DNA of 64,000 nucleotides from PALSA-505 sp036267135 (GCA_036267135.1 DATAWQ010000106.1:27932-91931), one strand, 5' to 3'. Counted from the stretch's first letter, positions 52,690 through 63,925 are shown. Notes: generated from the sequence alone by a model not told the origin. Numbers and translations are program-made.

Positions 52690-52816
52690 GGCGGGCCAGG
52701 TGGGCGGTGACGGGGGAGGGAGCCGAGGGAGTGGGAGGTGCCGGGGTGAGGTGAAGAGAGGGAGGGACGGGGGGGTGCGGAAGGGAGGGGGGACCGGGAG
52801 GGGGGACCGGGAGGGG
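52690..52816. other. Extremely G-rich tract
   Basis: Runs of three to seven G on the + strand fill about 127 bases after the amidohydrolase stop, including two copies of a GGGGACCGGGAGG unit near 52790-52812. It could form G-quadruplexes or act in termination of the minus-strand transcript. No gene. Confidence 0.6.
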
Positions 52817-52818
52817 GG

Positions 52819-53682
52819 TTAGGGGCCTAGGAGGCGGAGGGCGTTGTCGTGGCAGACTGCGCGGAGCCAGTCGTCGCCGAGGTCCAGGCGGGCTAGGCCT
52901 TGGAGTTGGCGCAGGTAGGGATAGGGGATGTTGGGGAAGTCGCTGCCTAGCAGGATGCGGTCGGACGCGGCGGCCAGCCTGGGCAGCAAGGTTGCGGGGA
53001 ACGGGACCAGGTGCTCGAAGAAGTCGGTGAAGTTCATCGTCGTGTCCAGATGAACGGCCGGGTAGCGTTCGGCGAGTTCGAGGAACGCGGCGTACTCGGG
53101 CGCGCCTAGGTGGGCGATGATCGCGGTCAGCCGGCGGTGTCGGGCGAGCACCTCGGAGATCGGGCCGGGGCCGGTGAACGGGCCCGCCTCGGGACCCGAG
53201 CCACAGTGGATGATGACCGGGATGGCGGCTTCGGTGAGGAGGCCCCAGACCGGATCGAGCAGCGCGTCCCTGGGGTCGTAGCCGCCCACCTGGACGTGCG
53301 CCTTGAACAGCCGGGCGCCCGCGTCGATCGCCTCGGCCACGTAGGCGGCGGCGCCGGGTTCGGCGAAGAACGTGGCGCTGTGCCACGCGTCCGGGGTGCG
53401 GGCCGCGAAGTCGGAGGCCCAGGCGTTCAGCCAGGTGGCCATGCCGGGCTTGTGCGGGTACAGCAGCGCGCTGAACCGGCGGATCCCGAAGGCGCGCAGG
53501 AGTTCGACCCTGTCGTGCTCGGGCTGGCGGTAGGCGATGGGCCACGGCCGGCCCTCGGAGACCTGGCCGCTCTCCAGCACGGCCCAGACCTTGTCCAGCA
53601 CGTTGCCCGGCATGAAGTGGGTGTGCACGTCCACCAGTCCGGGCAGCCCGAGTTCGCGCCAGAACGCGGTGACCGCCGCCAC
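52819..53682 (-). CDS. Amidohydrolase family protein (metal-dependent hydrolase)
   Basis: The barrel hydrolase begins LPGLVDVHTHFMPGNVLDK (HxH metal site). IPVIIHCGSGPEAGPF and TAIIAHLGAPEY supply further His, and ILLGSDFPNIPYPYL the metal Asp. About 287 residues from GTG 53682; no good ribosome site is visible and the frame is open beyond 53777, so the start is uncertain. The family (amidohydrolase 2, ACMSD-like) performs decarboxylation or lactone hydrolysis. It follows the lipase-like gene. Confidence 0.8.
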   Translation of the reverse strand: MAAVTAFWRELGLPGLVDVHTHFMPGNVLDKVWAVLESGQVSEGRPWPIAYRQPEHDRVELLRAFGIRRFSALLYPHKPGMATWLNAWASDFAARTPDAWHSATFFAEPGAAAYVAEAIDAGARLFKAHVQVGGYDPRDALLDPVWGLLTEAAIPVIIHCGSGPEAGPFTGPGPISEVLARHRRLTAIIAHLGAPEYAAFLELAERYPAVHLDTTMNFTDFFEHLVPFPATLLPRLAAASDRILLGSDFPNIPYPYLRQLQGLARLDLGDDWLRAVCHDNALRLLGP

Positions 53683-53774
53683 CTCCGCCGCCGACCCTGC
53701 CTCCGGGCCCGTGCTTGTCTCCGCGCCCGTGCTTGTCTGCGGGGCTTGGGTGTGTGATGTGTTCGTGGTGGTTC

Positions 53775-54677
53775 CTAACGTGAGCCGGGGGCCGGGCCGT
53801 GGCCCAGGGCCTGGAGTTCGGTGCAGGCGGACTGCGCAGGAGCGGTCAGCGGGCCGGAACCCAGGGCACGAAGCACGATACCGATGACGAGCGGGCTGGC
53901 GGGCAACTGGCCGTGCGTGATCACGATGCCGGGGCATACGGACTGGAGCGGCAGGTTCACCGCACCGGCCAGCCGGGCCGAGGTTGGTGGCCGGACGGTC
54001 TGGTCGTCGGTGGTCCACAGCGACAGCCAGCCAGGGCGCGAGCCTAGCGGCACCCCGCTCAGCTTGGTGAGCAGCGTGCTGCCTGGCACCAGTTCCTGGC
54101 AGGCCTCCGGACAGGCCCCGGCGTCGGCAGCGTTGCCCGCTGCGGCGATCTTGGTGCCGTTCAGCGGCGAGCCGAGCGTGATGATCCGGCGCACCTTCTG
54201 GGCCCCGTTGTCTTGCTCGTCCCACAGCCGGGTGACCACGCCGCCGGCCGAGTAGCCGACGATGTCCACCTCGCCCGCACTGCGGCGCAGCGCCTGGTTC
54301 ACGTAGCCGTTGAGCACGGCTGCCTGGGCACCCAGGTCGCCGGTGCCCTGGCCGGGCAGGCTGACCACCTCGGTGGACATGCCGAAGCCGCGGATGTGCG
54401 CGGCCAGCACGTCCACCCCGGCGACGCTTCCGCCGTAGCCGGGGACCAGCACCACCACGCCGGGCGCCCTGGGGTTAGCCCGGGCCGAGGCCGGGCTGAA
54501 CACCCCGGCCGCCTTGAGGCCGATCGCGACCGCCGCGGCGGCCACGAGCAGGCAGACGCCGGTGACGAACTTCCGGCGGCGCGGACTGAGACCGGCCAGC
54601 CACCCCCCGCCTCCCATCCATCTCCCCCTTCCCCCCGCCCGCCTCCCCTTCCCGCCCGCACTGCCCCGAAGCCGCAT
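53775..54677 (-). CDS. Exported or membrane-anchored lipase/esterase-like protein
   Basis: 300 residues from ATG 54677. One N-terminal hydrophobic segment (KFVTGVCLLVAAAAVAIGL) follows a Gly/Arg-rich start. The alpha/beta-hydrolase core has VVVLVPGYGGSVAG (oxyanion), nucleophile GYSAGGVVTRLW (GxSxGG), and THGQLPASPLV with the His. The pattern resembles actinobacterial triacylglycerol lipase/PGAP1-like proteins. Substrate unknown. The stop lies 93 bases before the chosen amidohydrolase start. Confidence 0.8.
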   Translation of the reverse strand: MRLRGSAGGKGRRAGGRGRWMGGGGWLAGLSPRRRKFVTGVCLLVAAAAVAIGLKAAGVFSPASARANPRAPGVVVLVPGYGGSVAGVDVLAAHIRGFGMSTEVVSLPGQGTGDLGAQAAVLNGYVNQALRRSAGEVDIVGYSAGGVVTRLWDEQDNGAQKVRRIITLGSPLNGTKIAAAGNAADAGACPEACQELVPGSTLLTKLSGVPLGSRPGWLSLWTTDDQTVRPPTSARLAGAVNLPLQSVCPGIVITHGQLPASPLVIGIVLRALGSGPLTAPAQSACTELQALGHGPAPGSR

Positions 54678-54703
54678 GCTCTCATGGTGCGGCCCGGTGC
54701 GCC

Positions 54704-55423
54704 TTACGTGCAATTCGTACCCTCGGGCGGCCCGGGCTGGTAACGATAACCCATGCCAGGCTCGGTGATCAGCCAGCGCGGCCGGGGCGGGTCGGGTTCC
54801 AGCTTGCGGCGGAGCTGGGTCATGTACAGCCGCAGGTTTCCGGTCGCGTCCGCGTAGCCGGGGCCCCACACCTCGTTGAGGAGTTGCCGTCTGGACAGCA
54901 GCTTGCCGGGGTTGCGCAGCAGCACTTCGAGCAGGTGCCACTCGGTCGGCGTGAGGTGGATGTCCGCGGCCGGATCGGCGGCGTTACCGTCGCGGAATAC
55001 CCGCTTGGCCGCCAGGTCCACAGTGAGCTCGCCCACCCGCACGCGGGGCTGTTCCTCCCGTGGGCTGGCCCGCCGGGAGGTCGCCCGCATCCGGGCCAGC
55101 AGCTCCTCCATGCCGAACGGCTTGGTCACGTAGTCGTCGGCCCCGGCGTCCAGCGCTTCCACCTTGTCGGTGCTGTCGGCCCGGCCGGACAGCACGATGA
55201 TCGGCACCGTGGTCCAGCCGCGCAGGCCCCTGATCACGTCGAGACCGTCCACGCCGGGCAAACCCAGATCGAGCAGCACCAGGTCGGGCGGGTGCTTGGC
55301 CGCCACGTCCAGCGCCTCGGCCCCGGTCGCCGCGGTGGACACCTCATAGGAGCGGGCCCGCAGGTTGATCCGCAGCGCCCGCACGATCTGTGGTTCGTCG
55401 TCGACCACCAGAATCCGTGCCAT
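54704..55423 (-). CDS. kdpE: KdpE-type response regulator (second copy, after kdpD)
   Basis: A 239-residue OmpR-family regulator: receiver ILVVDDEPQIVRALRINLRA with Asp in LVLLDLGLPGVDG and Lys in DDYVTKPFGMEEL; winged-helix with HLTPTEWHLLEVLLRNPGKL and WLITEPGMGYRYQP. This is KdpE. Its ATG overlaps the kdpD stop by 1 base. A separate KdpE-like gene lies upstream of kdpD, so one kinase has two regulators. Confidence 0.92.
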   Translation of the reverse strand: MARILVVDDEPQIVRALRINLRARSYEVSTAATGAEALDVAAKHPPDLVLLDLGLPGVDGLDVIRGLRGWTTVPIIVLSGRADSTDKVEALDAGADDYVTKPFGMEELLARMRATSRRASPREEQPRVRVGELTVDLAAKRVFRDGNAADPAADIHLTPTEWHLLEVLLRNPGKLLSRRQLLNEVWGPGYADATGNLRLYMTQLRRKLEPDPPRPRWLITEPGMGYRYQPGPPEGTNCT

Positions 55424-58230
55424 CAGTTGGCCCCGGGTGAAGGCAATCCAGGCGAGGACACCTCAGACCCGACGCCCGCAGTGCCGATTCCCCCAGTGCT
55501 GATTCCCGCAGTGCCGATTCCCGCAGTGCCGATTTCGTCAGGCGGCGGATCCGCTGACGGCACACTCGCGGCCGGCAGCGAGAGAATCATGGTCAGCCCG
55601 CCGCCCGGGGTTTCCTCGGGTTCGAGCGTGCCGTCCATGGCCTCGGTGAAGCCGCGGGACAAGGCCAGGCCGAGCCCGACCCCGGTGGTGTTGTCGGTGT
55701 CGCCGAGCCGCTGGAAGGGCACGAACATCCGGGTCCGGTCGGCCTCGGGCACCCCGGGGCCGCGATCGATCACCAGTAGTTCTACCCGGTCACCGAGCGA
55801 GCTCGCGGTCAGCAGCGGCGGGTCGCCTGGCGGCGAGTAGCGCAGCGCGTTGCTGGTCAGGTTCGCGATCACCCGCTCGAGGATGCCAGGGTCGGCCAGT
55901 ACCTCGGGCACCGTGTCGGGAATGTCCACCAGCACCGACCGCCCGGCCGGGCCGATGTCGTCCAGCGACCTGGCCACGATCTCGTCCAGGCCGACCCCTC
56001 GGGGGAACACCGACAGCACGCCGGCCTGCAGCCTGCTCATGTCCAGCAGGTTGCCGACCAGGTGGGCGAGGGTCTGCAGCGACTCGTCCGCGGTGGCGAG
56101 CAGCTCGTCGCGGTCCTCGGTGGTCCAGTGCACGTCGGCCGAGCGCAGGCTGGTGACCGCGGCCGTCGCGGCGGCCAGCGGCGTGCGCAGGTCGTGGCTC
56201 ACCGCGCGCAGCAGCGCGGTGCGCATCCGGTCGGCGGCCGCGATCGGCCGGGCCGCCTCGGCCTCGGCGGCCAGCCGCTGCTGCTCCAGCGCCACCCCGG
56301 CATAGGCGGCGAACGCACCGAGCACGCGGCGGTCGGCGGCCGGCAGCGGCCGGCCGCGCAGCGCCAGCGTCAGGGTGTTCCCTGGCGCTCCCGCTTGGCC
56401 TGGCGCTCCCGCTTGGCCTTCCCCCTTCACAGGCACCTCGACGTCGGCCTCGGCCGGGCTGGAGACAGCGGTCTCGCCGGACGCGGCCACCACAGTCCAG
56501 GCGGCCGACGGGTCCAGCGCCGCGCCACCAGACGCCGACGAGGACTCCAGCAGCGTGACCGACTCCATGCCGAAGGCCTCGCGCACCTGGTCGAGCACGG
56601 CGGTCACCGCTCGCTGGCCGCGCAGCACGTTGCCGGCGGTCGTGACCAGCAGCTCGGACTCGGCGGTGGCCCGCGCCGCCTGCTTGGTGCGCCGGGCGGC
56701 CACGTCCACCACCCAGCTCACCAGCAACCCCACCACGACGAACACCCCGAGGGCCAGCACGTTGTTGGCCTCGGCGATGGTCCAGCGGTGTATCGGCGGC
56801 GTGAAGAAGTAGTTGAGCAGCAGCGACCCGGCCACCGCCTCGAGCAGGGCCGGGATGAACCCGCCGGTCAGCGCGACCGCGACGATCGCCACCAGGTAGA
56901 CCAGCACGTCGCTGGTCAGGTTCAGGTTGCTGCGCAGCCCGGTCAGGGCCAGCGTGACCAGCGGCAGCAGCAGCACGGCCACCAGGTAGGCGGCGATCCG
57001 GCGCCGTGGCGTGATCGACCGGCCGGTCAGGCTGGGCAGCCCGCGGCCGCGGCCCATCTGCGAGTGGGTCACGATGTGCACGTCGATGTCGCCTGAGCCG
57101 CGGATCGTCCGGTTGCCGATGCCGGGACCGGTCAGCAGGGCGGACAGCCAGGACCGGCGGCTCACCCCGAGCACGAGCTGGGTGGTGTTCTCGGCCCGGG
57201 CGAATTCGAGCAGGGACTGGGCGATGTTGTCGCCGACCACCTGGTGGTAGGTGCCGCCGAGCGACTCGGCCAGGCGGCGCTGCCCGGCCAGCGCGGCCGG
57301 GTCGGCCCCGGTGAGGCCGTCGGCCTTGGTGACGTGCACGGCTAGCATCTCGCCGCCGGTGCTGCGCGCGGCGATCCTGGCCGCCCGCCTGATCAGGGTC
57401 TCGCCCTCGGGGCCGCCGGTGAGCGCCACCACGACCCGCTCCCTGGCCTCCCAGGTGTCGTGGATCCGGTGCGCCGCCCGGTAACGCTGCAGGCCCTCGT
57501 CCACCTTGTCAGCCAGCCAGAGCAGGGCCAGCTCGCGCAGCGCGGTCAGGTTGCCCGGCCTGAAGTAGTTGTTCAGCGCGGCGTCGATCTTCTCGGGCGG
57601 GTAGATGTTGCCGTGCGCCATCCGCCGCCGCAGCGCCTCGGGCGTCATGTCGACGAGCTCGACCTGGTCGGCCGCACGCACCACCGCGTCCGGCACGGTC
57701 TCCCGCTGCGGCACCCCGGTGATCTTGCTGACCACGTCGTTCAGCGACTCCAGGTGCTGGACGTTCACCGCCGAGATCACGTCGATGCCGGCCTTCAGCA
57801 GCGACTCGACGTCCTGCCAGCGCTTGTCGTGGCGGCTGCCGGGCACGTTGGTGTGGGCCAGCTCGTCAACGAGGGCGATCTCCGGCCGCCGGGCCAGCAC
57901 CGCGTCGAGGTCCATCTCCTCGAACGTGCTGCCGCGGTAGGAGAGCTGGGCTCGCGGCACGATGTCCAGGCCGTCCAGCAGCTCGGCCGTGTGCTTGCGC
58001 CCGTGCGTCTCGGCGAACCCGACCACGACGTCGGCGCCGCGTTCGGCCCGGCGGTGACCCTCACACAGCAGCGCGTAGGTCTTGCCCACGCCCGCCGCGC
58101 AGCCGAGGTAGATGCGCAGTTGCCCGCGCCTGCCGTTCTGGCTGGGCGCGGGCCGCTCGATGTCGCCGGTGCTGTTCATCGTCTTCCCAACAGTCTGCCG
58201 GCTGTCCGGCATTCCTGCACGTAAGGTCAT
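55423..58230 (-). CDS. kdpD: KdpD sensor histidine kinase
   Basis: 935 residues from ATG 58230, which overlaps the upstream regulator stop (ATGA); ATG at 58178 is an alternative. N-terminal KdpD domain with Walker A GCAAGVGKTYALL and ALVDELAHTNVPGS; a USP domain; four membrane segments around VTLALTGLRSNLNLTSDVLVY; then HisKA with VSHDLRTPLAAATAAV and an ATPase domain (ILERVIANLTSNALRYSPPG, GVGLGLALSRGF). Senses K+ limitation or osmotic stress. Repeat-rich inserts (GQAGAPGQAGAPG and the IGTAG tail) are encoded by 15-18-bp units. Confidence 0.95.
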   Translation of the reverse strand: MTLRAGMPDSRQTVGKTMNSTGDIERPAPSQNGRRGQLRIYLGCAAGVGKTYALLCEGHRRAERGADVVVGFAETHGRKHTAELLDGLDIVPRAQLSYRGSTFEEMDLDAVLARRPEIALVDELAHTNVPGSRHDKRWQDVESLLKAGIDVISAVNVQHLESLNDVVSKITGVPQRETVPDAVVRAADQVELVDMTPEALRRRMAHGNIYPPEKIDAALNNYFRPGNLTALRELALLWLADKVDEGLQRYRAAHRIHDTWEARERVVVALTGGPEGETLIRRAARIAARSTGGEMLAVHVTKADGLTGADPAALAGQRRLAESLGGTYHQVVGDNIAQSLLEFARAENTTQLVLGVSRRSWLSALLTGPGIGNRTIRGSGDIDVHIVTHSQMGRGRGLPSLTGRSITPRRRIAAYLVAVLLLPLVTLALTGLRSNLNLTSDVLVYLVAIVAVALTGGFIPALLEAVAGSLLLNYFFTPPIHRWTIAEANNVLALGVFVVVGLLVSWVVDVAARRTKQAARATAESELLVTTAGNVLRGQRAVTAVLDQVREAFGMESVTLLESSSASGGAALDPSAAWTVVAASGETAVSSPAEADVEVPVKGEGQAGAPGQAGAPGNTLTLALRGRPLPAADRRVLGAFAAYAGVALEQQRLAAEAEAARPIAAADRMRTALLRAVSHDLRTPLAAATAAVTSLRSADVHWTTEDRDELLATADESLQTLAHLVGNLLDMSRLQAGVLSVFPRGVGLDEIVARSLDDIGPAGRSVLVDIPDTVPEVLADPGILERVIANLTSNALRYSPPGDPPLLTASSLGDRVELLVIDRGPGVPEADRTRMFVPFQRLGDTDNTTGVGLGLALSRGFTEAMDGTLEPEETPGGGLTMILSLPAASVPSADPPPDEIGTAGIGTAGISTGGIGTAGVGSEVSSPGLPSPGAN

Positions 58231-59033
58231 GGGTGGCGGCCCGGCGGGGTGCCGTCCGGCTGGTAGCGGTAGCCCATGCCAGGCTCGGTCAGCAGGTACC
58301 TGGGCCGGGACGGATCCTCCTCCAGTTTGCGGCGCAGCCGGGCCATGTGGAAGCGCAGATAGTTCGTGCTCCGCTCGTACCCGGGTCCCCACACACTGTG
58401 CAGCATCCGGTGGGCCGACACCAGTTGCCCGGGCCGGGCCAGCAGGATCTCCAGCAGCCGCCACTCCGTCGGGGTCAGGTGCGCGATGTCGCCGTCGGCC
58501 GTGGTCGCGGTATACGCGATCAGGTCGATCGTCCACCGGCCCAGCGTGATCTCCGAGGCGCCCACCGGCACGTCCCGGCGCAGCGCCGCCCGCAGCCGGG
58601 CCAGCAGCTCCTCGATGTCGAACGGCTTGGTCACGTAGTCGTTGGCCCCGGCGTCCAGGGCCCCGATCTTGTCGCCCGACCCGGTCCGGCCGGACAGCAC
58701 GATGACCGGGGCCGTAGACCAGGTGCGGAGCTGCTTGATCACGCTGACCCCGTCCAAGTCCGGCAGCCCGAGGTCGAGCAGCACCGCGTCCGGCGGCCGC
58801 CGCGTCGCCTCGGCCAGCGCGGCCTGACCGGTGGCGGCGGCGGCGACCTCGTAGCCGCGGGCCCGCATGTTGATCCGCAGGGCCCGCAGCAGCGCAGGCT
58901 CGTCCTCGACGATCAGCACCCGCTGCGGCCGCGCCGCAGCGGGTGCCTCGGCCGGACGCTCCGCCCCGACCGAGGCGACCGGACCGGGTCCAGGTCCTTC
59001 CGCCCCAGCCGGGGCGGAACGCGTCTCCGCCAT
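58227..59033 (-). CDS. kdpE: KdpE-type response regulator (first copy, after kdpC)
   Basis: 268 residues from ATG 59033 (GGAGG lies in the kdpC tail). An Ala/Pro-rich start precedes VLIVEDEPALLRALRINMRARGYEV, Asp in AVLLDLGLPDLDG, Lys in NDYVTKPFDIEELL and winged-helix HLTPTEWRLLEILLARPGQL with YLLTEPGMGYRYQPDG. It is of the same length class as KdpE, with a longer N-terminal linker. Coupled to kdpC upstream and kdpD downstream. Confidence 0.92.
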   Translation of the reverse strand: MAETRSAPAGAEGPGPGPVASVGAERPAEAPAAARPQRVLIVEDEPALLRALRINMRARGYEVAAAATGQAALAEATRRPPDAVLLDLGLPDLDGVSVIKQLRTWSTAPVIVLSGRTGSGDKIGALDAGANDYVTKPFDIEELLARLRAALRRDVPVGASEITLGRWTIDLIAYTATTADGDIAHLTPTEWRLLEILLARPGQLVSAHRMLHSVWGPGYERSTNYLRFHMARLRRKLEEDPSRPRYLLTEPGMGYRYQPDGTPPGRHP

Positions 59034-59040
59034 CGGCTGC

Positions 59041-59685
59041 TCAGCCTCCGCTGCCGACCGGATACTTCTCATCGAGCGCGATGTTCAGGGTGAGCACGTT
59101 CACCCCCGGCTCGCCGAGGAAGCCCAGCGTGCGGCCCGACGTGTTCTGCTTGACCAGGGCCATGACTTCCGGCGGGCTGATGTGCCTGGCCGCGGCCACC
59201 CGGTCCACCTGGATGCCGGCGTTGGCGGGCGAGATGTCCGGGTCGAGGCCCGAGCCCGACGCGGTCACCGCGTCCGGCGGGATCTGCGACACCGGCACAT
59301 GGTCGAACGCTGCGATCTGCTGCTGGTACCCCTTGATGAGCTTCACCAGCGCGGGGTTGTCCGGCCCCAGGTTGGATGCGGACGAATACCGCGGGTCGCA
59401 GCCGTAGTCGTCCTTGGCGCCCGCGAGTATGGCGTCCGAAGGCCGCGGCTGGAAGTACTTCGGTATCGGCTTGCCGTTCGGGTACACGAACTCCTGGCAC
59501 AGCAGGCTGGAGCCGACCGTACGGCCGTGGTAGGTCACCATCGAGCCGTTGGCCTGCTTGTTGAAGGCTGCCTCCGCCACGCCCCACATGAACACCGGGT
59601 AGACGATCCCAGTGACCACGGTGAAGATCAGCAGCATTCGCAGCGCCGCGAGGTGCTGGCGGACAAAGCCGGGTAGACGGTTCAT
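59041..59685 (-). CDS. kdpC: KdpC potassium-transporting ATPase subunit C
   Basis: A 214-residue single-pass subunit: RMLLIFTVVTGIVYPVFMWGV near the N terminus, then GRTVGSSLLCQEF, PRPSDAI and the KdpC-typical DAVTASGSGLDPDISPANAGIQVDRVA, NTSGRTLGFLGEPGVNVL. It stabilises KdpB nucleotide binding. kdpB ends 8 bases upstream. Normal length. Confidence 0.96.
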   Translation of the reverse strand: MNRLPGFVRQHLAALRMLLIFTVVTGIVYPVFMWGVAEAAFNKQANGSMVTYHGRTVGSSLLCQEFVYPNGKPIPKYFQPRPSDAILAGAKDDYGCDPRYSSASNLGPDNPALVKLIKGYQQQIAAFDHVPVSQIPPDAVTASGSGLDPDISPANAGIQVDRVAAARHISPPEVMALVKQNTSGRTLGFLGEPGVNVLTLNIALDEKYPVGSGG

Positions 59686-59693
59686 TTTCTAGA

Positions 59694-61823
<2,130 letters not shown>

Positions 61824-61825
61824 AT

Positions 61826-63499
61826 TCAGTGGAGTCCTTCCGCGAACGGCCCCAGAGCGAGCGCGGGAAAGTAGGTCAGACCGACGAGCACGAGGACCAC
61901 GGCGACGACCATGCCGACGAACAGCGGCGTTCTGGTGTCGAGGGTGCCGGCGCTCTGTGGCACCGGGGCCTGTCTAGCCAGCGACCCGGCCAGGCCGAGC
62001 GCGAATATCTCCGGTGCGAACCGGCCGAGCAGCATCACGATGCCGCCGACCACCTGGTACCAGGTTGCGGCCGTGCCCAGTCCCGCGAAGGCCGAGCCGT
62101 TGTTGTTAGCCTCCGAGGCGAACGCGTAGACGATCTCGGTCAGCCCATGCGGCCCGGGATTGAAGATTGCGGATTGCCCGACCTTCAACCCGATCGACAG
62201 GCCCGCCGCGGTCAGGATGACCACCGGCAAGGTAAGAAAGTACAAGGCCGCGTACTTCATCTCGGTCGGCCGGATCTTCTTGCCGATGTACTCCGGCGTC
62301 CTGCCGACCATCAGCCCGGCCACGAAGACCGTGACGATGGCCAGGACCAGGATGCCGTACATGCCGGCCCCGATCCCGCCCGGTGCGATCTCCCCGAGCG
62401 CGATGTCGAACAGGGCTATGCCGCCTCCGAACGGCGTCAGCGAATCATGGAAGCAGTTGACCGCGCCCGTCGACGTCACCGTGGTGGACGCCGCGAACAG
62501 CGAGCAGCCCGGTCTGCCGAACCGCGTCTGCACGCCCTCCATCGCACCGTGCGCGGCGACCGTGGCGGTCCCGCCGGTGCCGGTGTGCGCCTCGAACAGG
62601 CTGATCCCGCCCACCGCGACGGCCCAGATGATCGCCATGACCGCGACCAGGGCGTAACCCTGCCTGTTGTCCTTGACCATCTTCCCGAAGGCCCGCGGGG
62701 TCGCGAACGGGATCAGCAGCAACGAGAAGATCTCGAAGATGTTCGTGAGCGGGTTGGGATTCTCGAACGGGTGTGCGGAGTTCGTGTTGAACCAGCCGCC
62801 TCCGTTGTTTCCCATGTCCTTGATGATCTCCGAGGACCCCACCGGGCCACCCGGGATCGTCTGGTGCGCCCCGGACAGCGTGGTGACCGTGGTGTAGGCG
62901 TGGAAGTTCTCGATCGCGCCGCCCGCGATGAGGATGATGCCGCCCACGATGGCCAGCGGGATCAGCAGCCGGATCACGCACCGGGTCACGTCCACCCAGA
63001 AGTTGCCTAGCTTGTTGGTCCGCGACCGGGTGAAGCCCCGGATCATCGCGATAGCCACGCACAGGCCCACCGCCGCCGACATGAACTGCTGCACAACCAG
63101 ACCGCTCATCTGGGTGATGTAGTTCATCGTGGCTTCGCCGGCGTAGTTCTGCCAGTTCGTGTTCGTCGTGAACGACACGGCGGTGTTCCAGGCCGTGTCC
63201 GGCGTCACCGGCGGGAAGTTGGGCCCGACGAACCCGAGCATGTAGTGCTGCAGCCGCTCGAGCCCGTACAGGAAGAGGATGCTGACCACAGAGAAGGCCA
63301 GGAGGCTGCGGACGTACGTGCTCCACTTCTGGTCGGTGTCGCGGTTGACACCCATCAGGCGGAAGACGAAGCGTTCGACCTTCCAGTCCTTGTCGGTCGT
63401 GAAGATATGGGCGATGTAGTTGCCCAGCGGCACGTAACACACGGCGAGAGCCGCGACGAGCAGGGCAAACTGCAGCCAGCCGGAGGCTGTGCTATTCAC
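61826..63499 (-). CDS. kdpA: KdpA potassium-translocating subunit
   Basis: A 557-residue polytopic K+ channel-like subunit. GTG 63499 shares a base with the kdpF stop (TAGTG). Selectivity-filter repeats include FTTNTNWQNYAGE, GNNGGGWFNTNSAHPFENP and EANNNGSAFAG. About ten hydrophobic segments. Works with KdpB, KdpC and KdpF. Confidence 0.97.
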   Translation of the reverse strand: MNSTASGWLQFALLVAALAVCYVPLGNYIAHIFTTDKDWKVERFVFRLMGVNRDTDQKWSTYVRSLLAFSVVSILFLYGLERLQHYMLGFVGPNFPPVTPDTAWNTAVSFTTNTNWQNYAGEATMNYITQMSGLVVQQFMSAAVGLCVAIAMIRGFTRSRTNKLGNFWVDVTRCVIRLLIPLAIVGGIILIAGGAIENFHAYTTVTTLSGAHQTIPGGPVGSSEIIKDMGNNGGGWFNTNSAHPFENPNPLTNIFEIFSLLLIPFATPRAFGKMVKDNRQGYALVAVMAIIWAVAVGGISLFEAHTGTGGTATVAAHGAMEGVQTRFGRPGCSLFAASTTVTSTGAVNCFHDSLTPFGGGIALFDIALGEIAPGGIGAGMYGILVLAIVTVFVAGLMVGRTPEYIGKKIRPTEMKYAALYFLTLPVVILTAAGLSIGLKVGQSAIFNPGPHGLTEIVYAFASEANNNGSAFAGLGTAATWYQVVGGIVMLLGRFAPEIFALGLAGSLARQAPVPQSAGTLDTRTPLFVGMVVAVVLVLVGLTYFPALALGPFAEGLH

Positions 63500-63588
63500 T
63501 AGAACCTCTCAGGCAGCACAAGAGCCACGAACAGGTAAATGGTCAGCAGGATCCCGCCGATAAGGCCGATCCAGTTCTCAGCGCTCAA
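63499..63588 (-). CDS. kdpF: KdpF small subunit
   Basis: 29 residues from TTG 63588: SAENWIGLIGGILLTIYLFV then ALVLPERF. One membrane helix with the family ending LVLPERF. Stabilises the KdpABC complex in other bacteria. It overlaps kdpA by one base and the upstream 29-residue ORF by 11 bases. Confidence 0.93.
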   Translation of the reverse strand: MSAENWIGLIGGILLTIYLFVALVLPERF

Positions 63589-63667
63589 ACCGCTCGACCC
63601 CCTTCAAAATGAGATAGAGCACGCCGAACACCACGATGGTCAGCCCGATATACAGCACGTCGGACAC
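63578..63667 (-). CDS. 29-residue membrane peptide ahead of kdpF
   Basis: GTG 63667 with GGGAGG 6 bases upstream encodes SDVLYIGLTIVVFGVLYLIL then KGVERFER. One membrane helix with a charged C-terminal tail. Its stop lies inside the kdpF start region, an overlap of 11 bases that implies coupled translation. Codons are GC-biased like the operon. It is not KdpF and may be a second Kdp accessory peptide; too short for standard gene callers. Confidence 0.75.
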   Translation of the reverse strand: MSDVLYIGLTIVVFGVLYLILKGVERFER

Positions 63668-63888
63668 TGGTCGCCTCCCACGCCGGAATGAAGGTCACCG
63701 CCGCTCGTCTCGCGGCAGGACACATCAGAGATACCTGCGGAAAAGGCGAGAACAGCCCGTCCATGCGCCATCCATGCGGCGCCCTGGCGGGCCCTAACGG
63801 AATCCATGCGCCGTCAACGAGAAGGATTTTGGTCGCCGAAACAACCACGATCCTTCCCAATCCGCGCCCCAGGCTGGCCATGACCAGA

Positions 63889-63902
63889 TGACAACGTTGT
63901 CA
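63889..63902. promoter_or_regulatory. Perfect LacI-family operator palindrome
   Basis: TGACAACGTTGTCA is fully symmetric and identical to the classic LacI/PurR-family site of Actinobacteria. It is 222 bases upstream of the kdp small ORF. It may serve kdp or a gene beyond the right edge. Confidence 0.7.
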
Positions 63903-63925
63903 CGGGGAAGGTGGGAGAGGGGAGG

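Noticed and set aside
63585..63881. 98-codon minus-strand open frame at the kdp leader
   Set aside because: Runs out of frame over the 29-residue ORF and its ribosome site; no family features.
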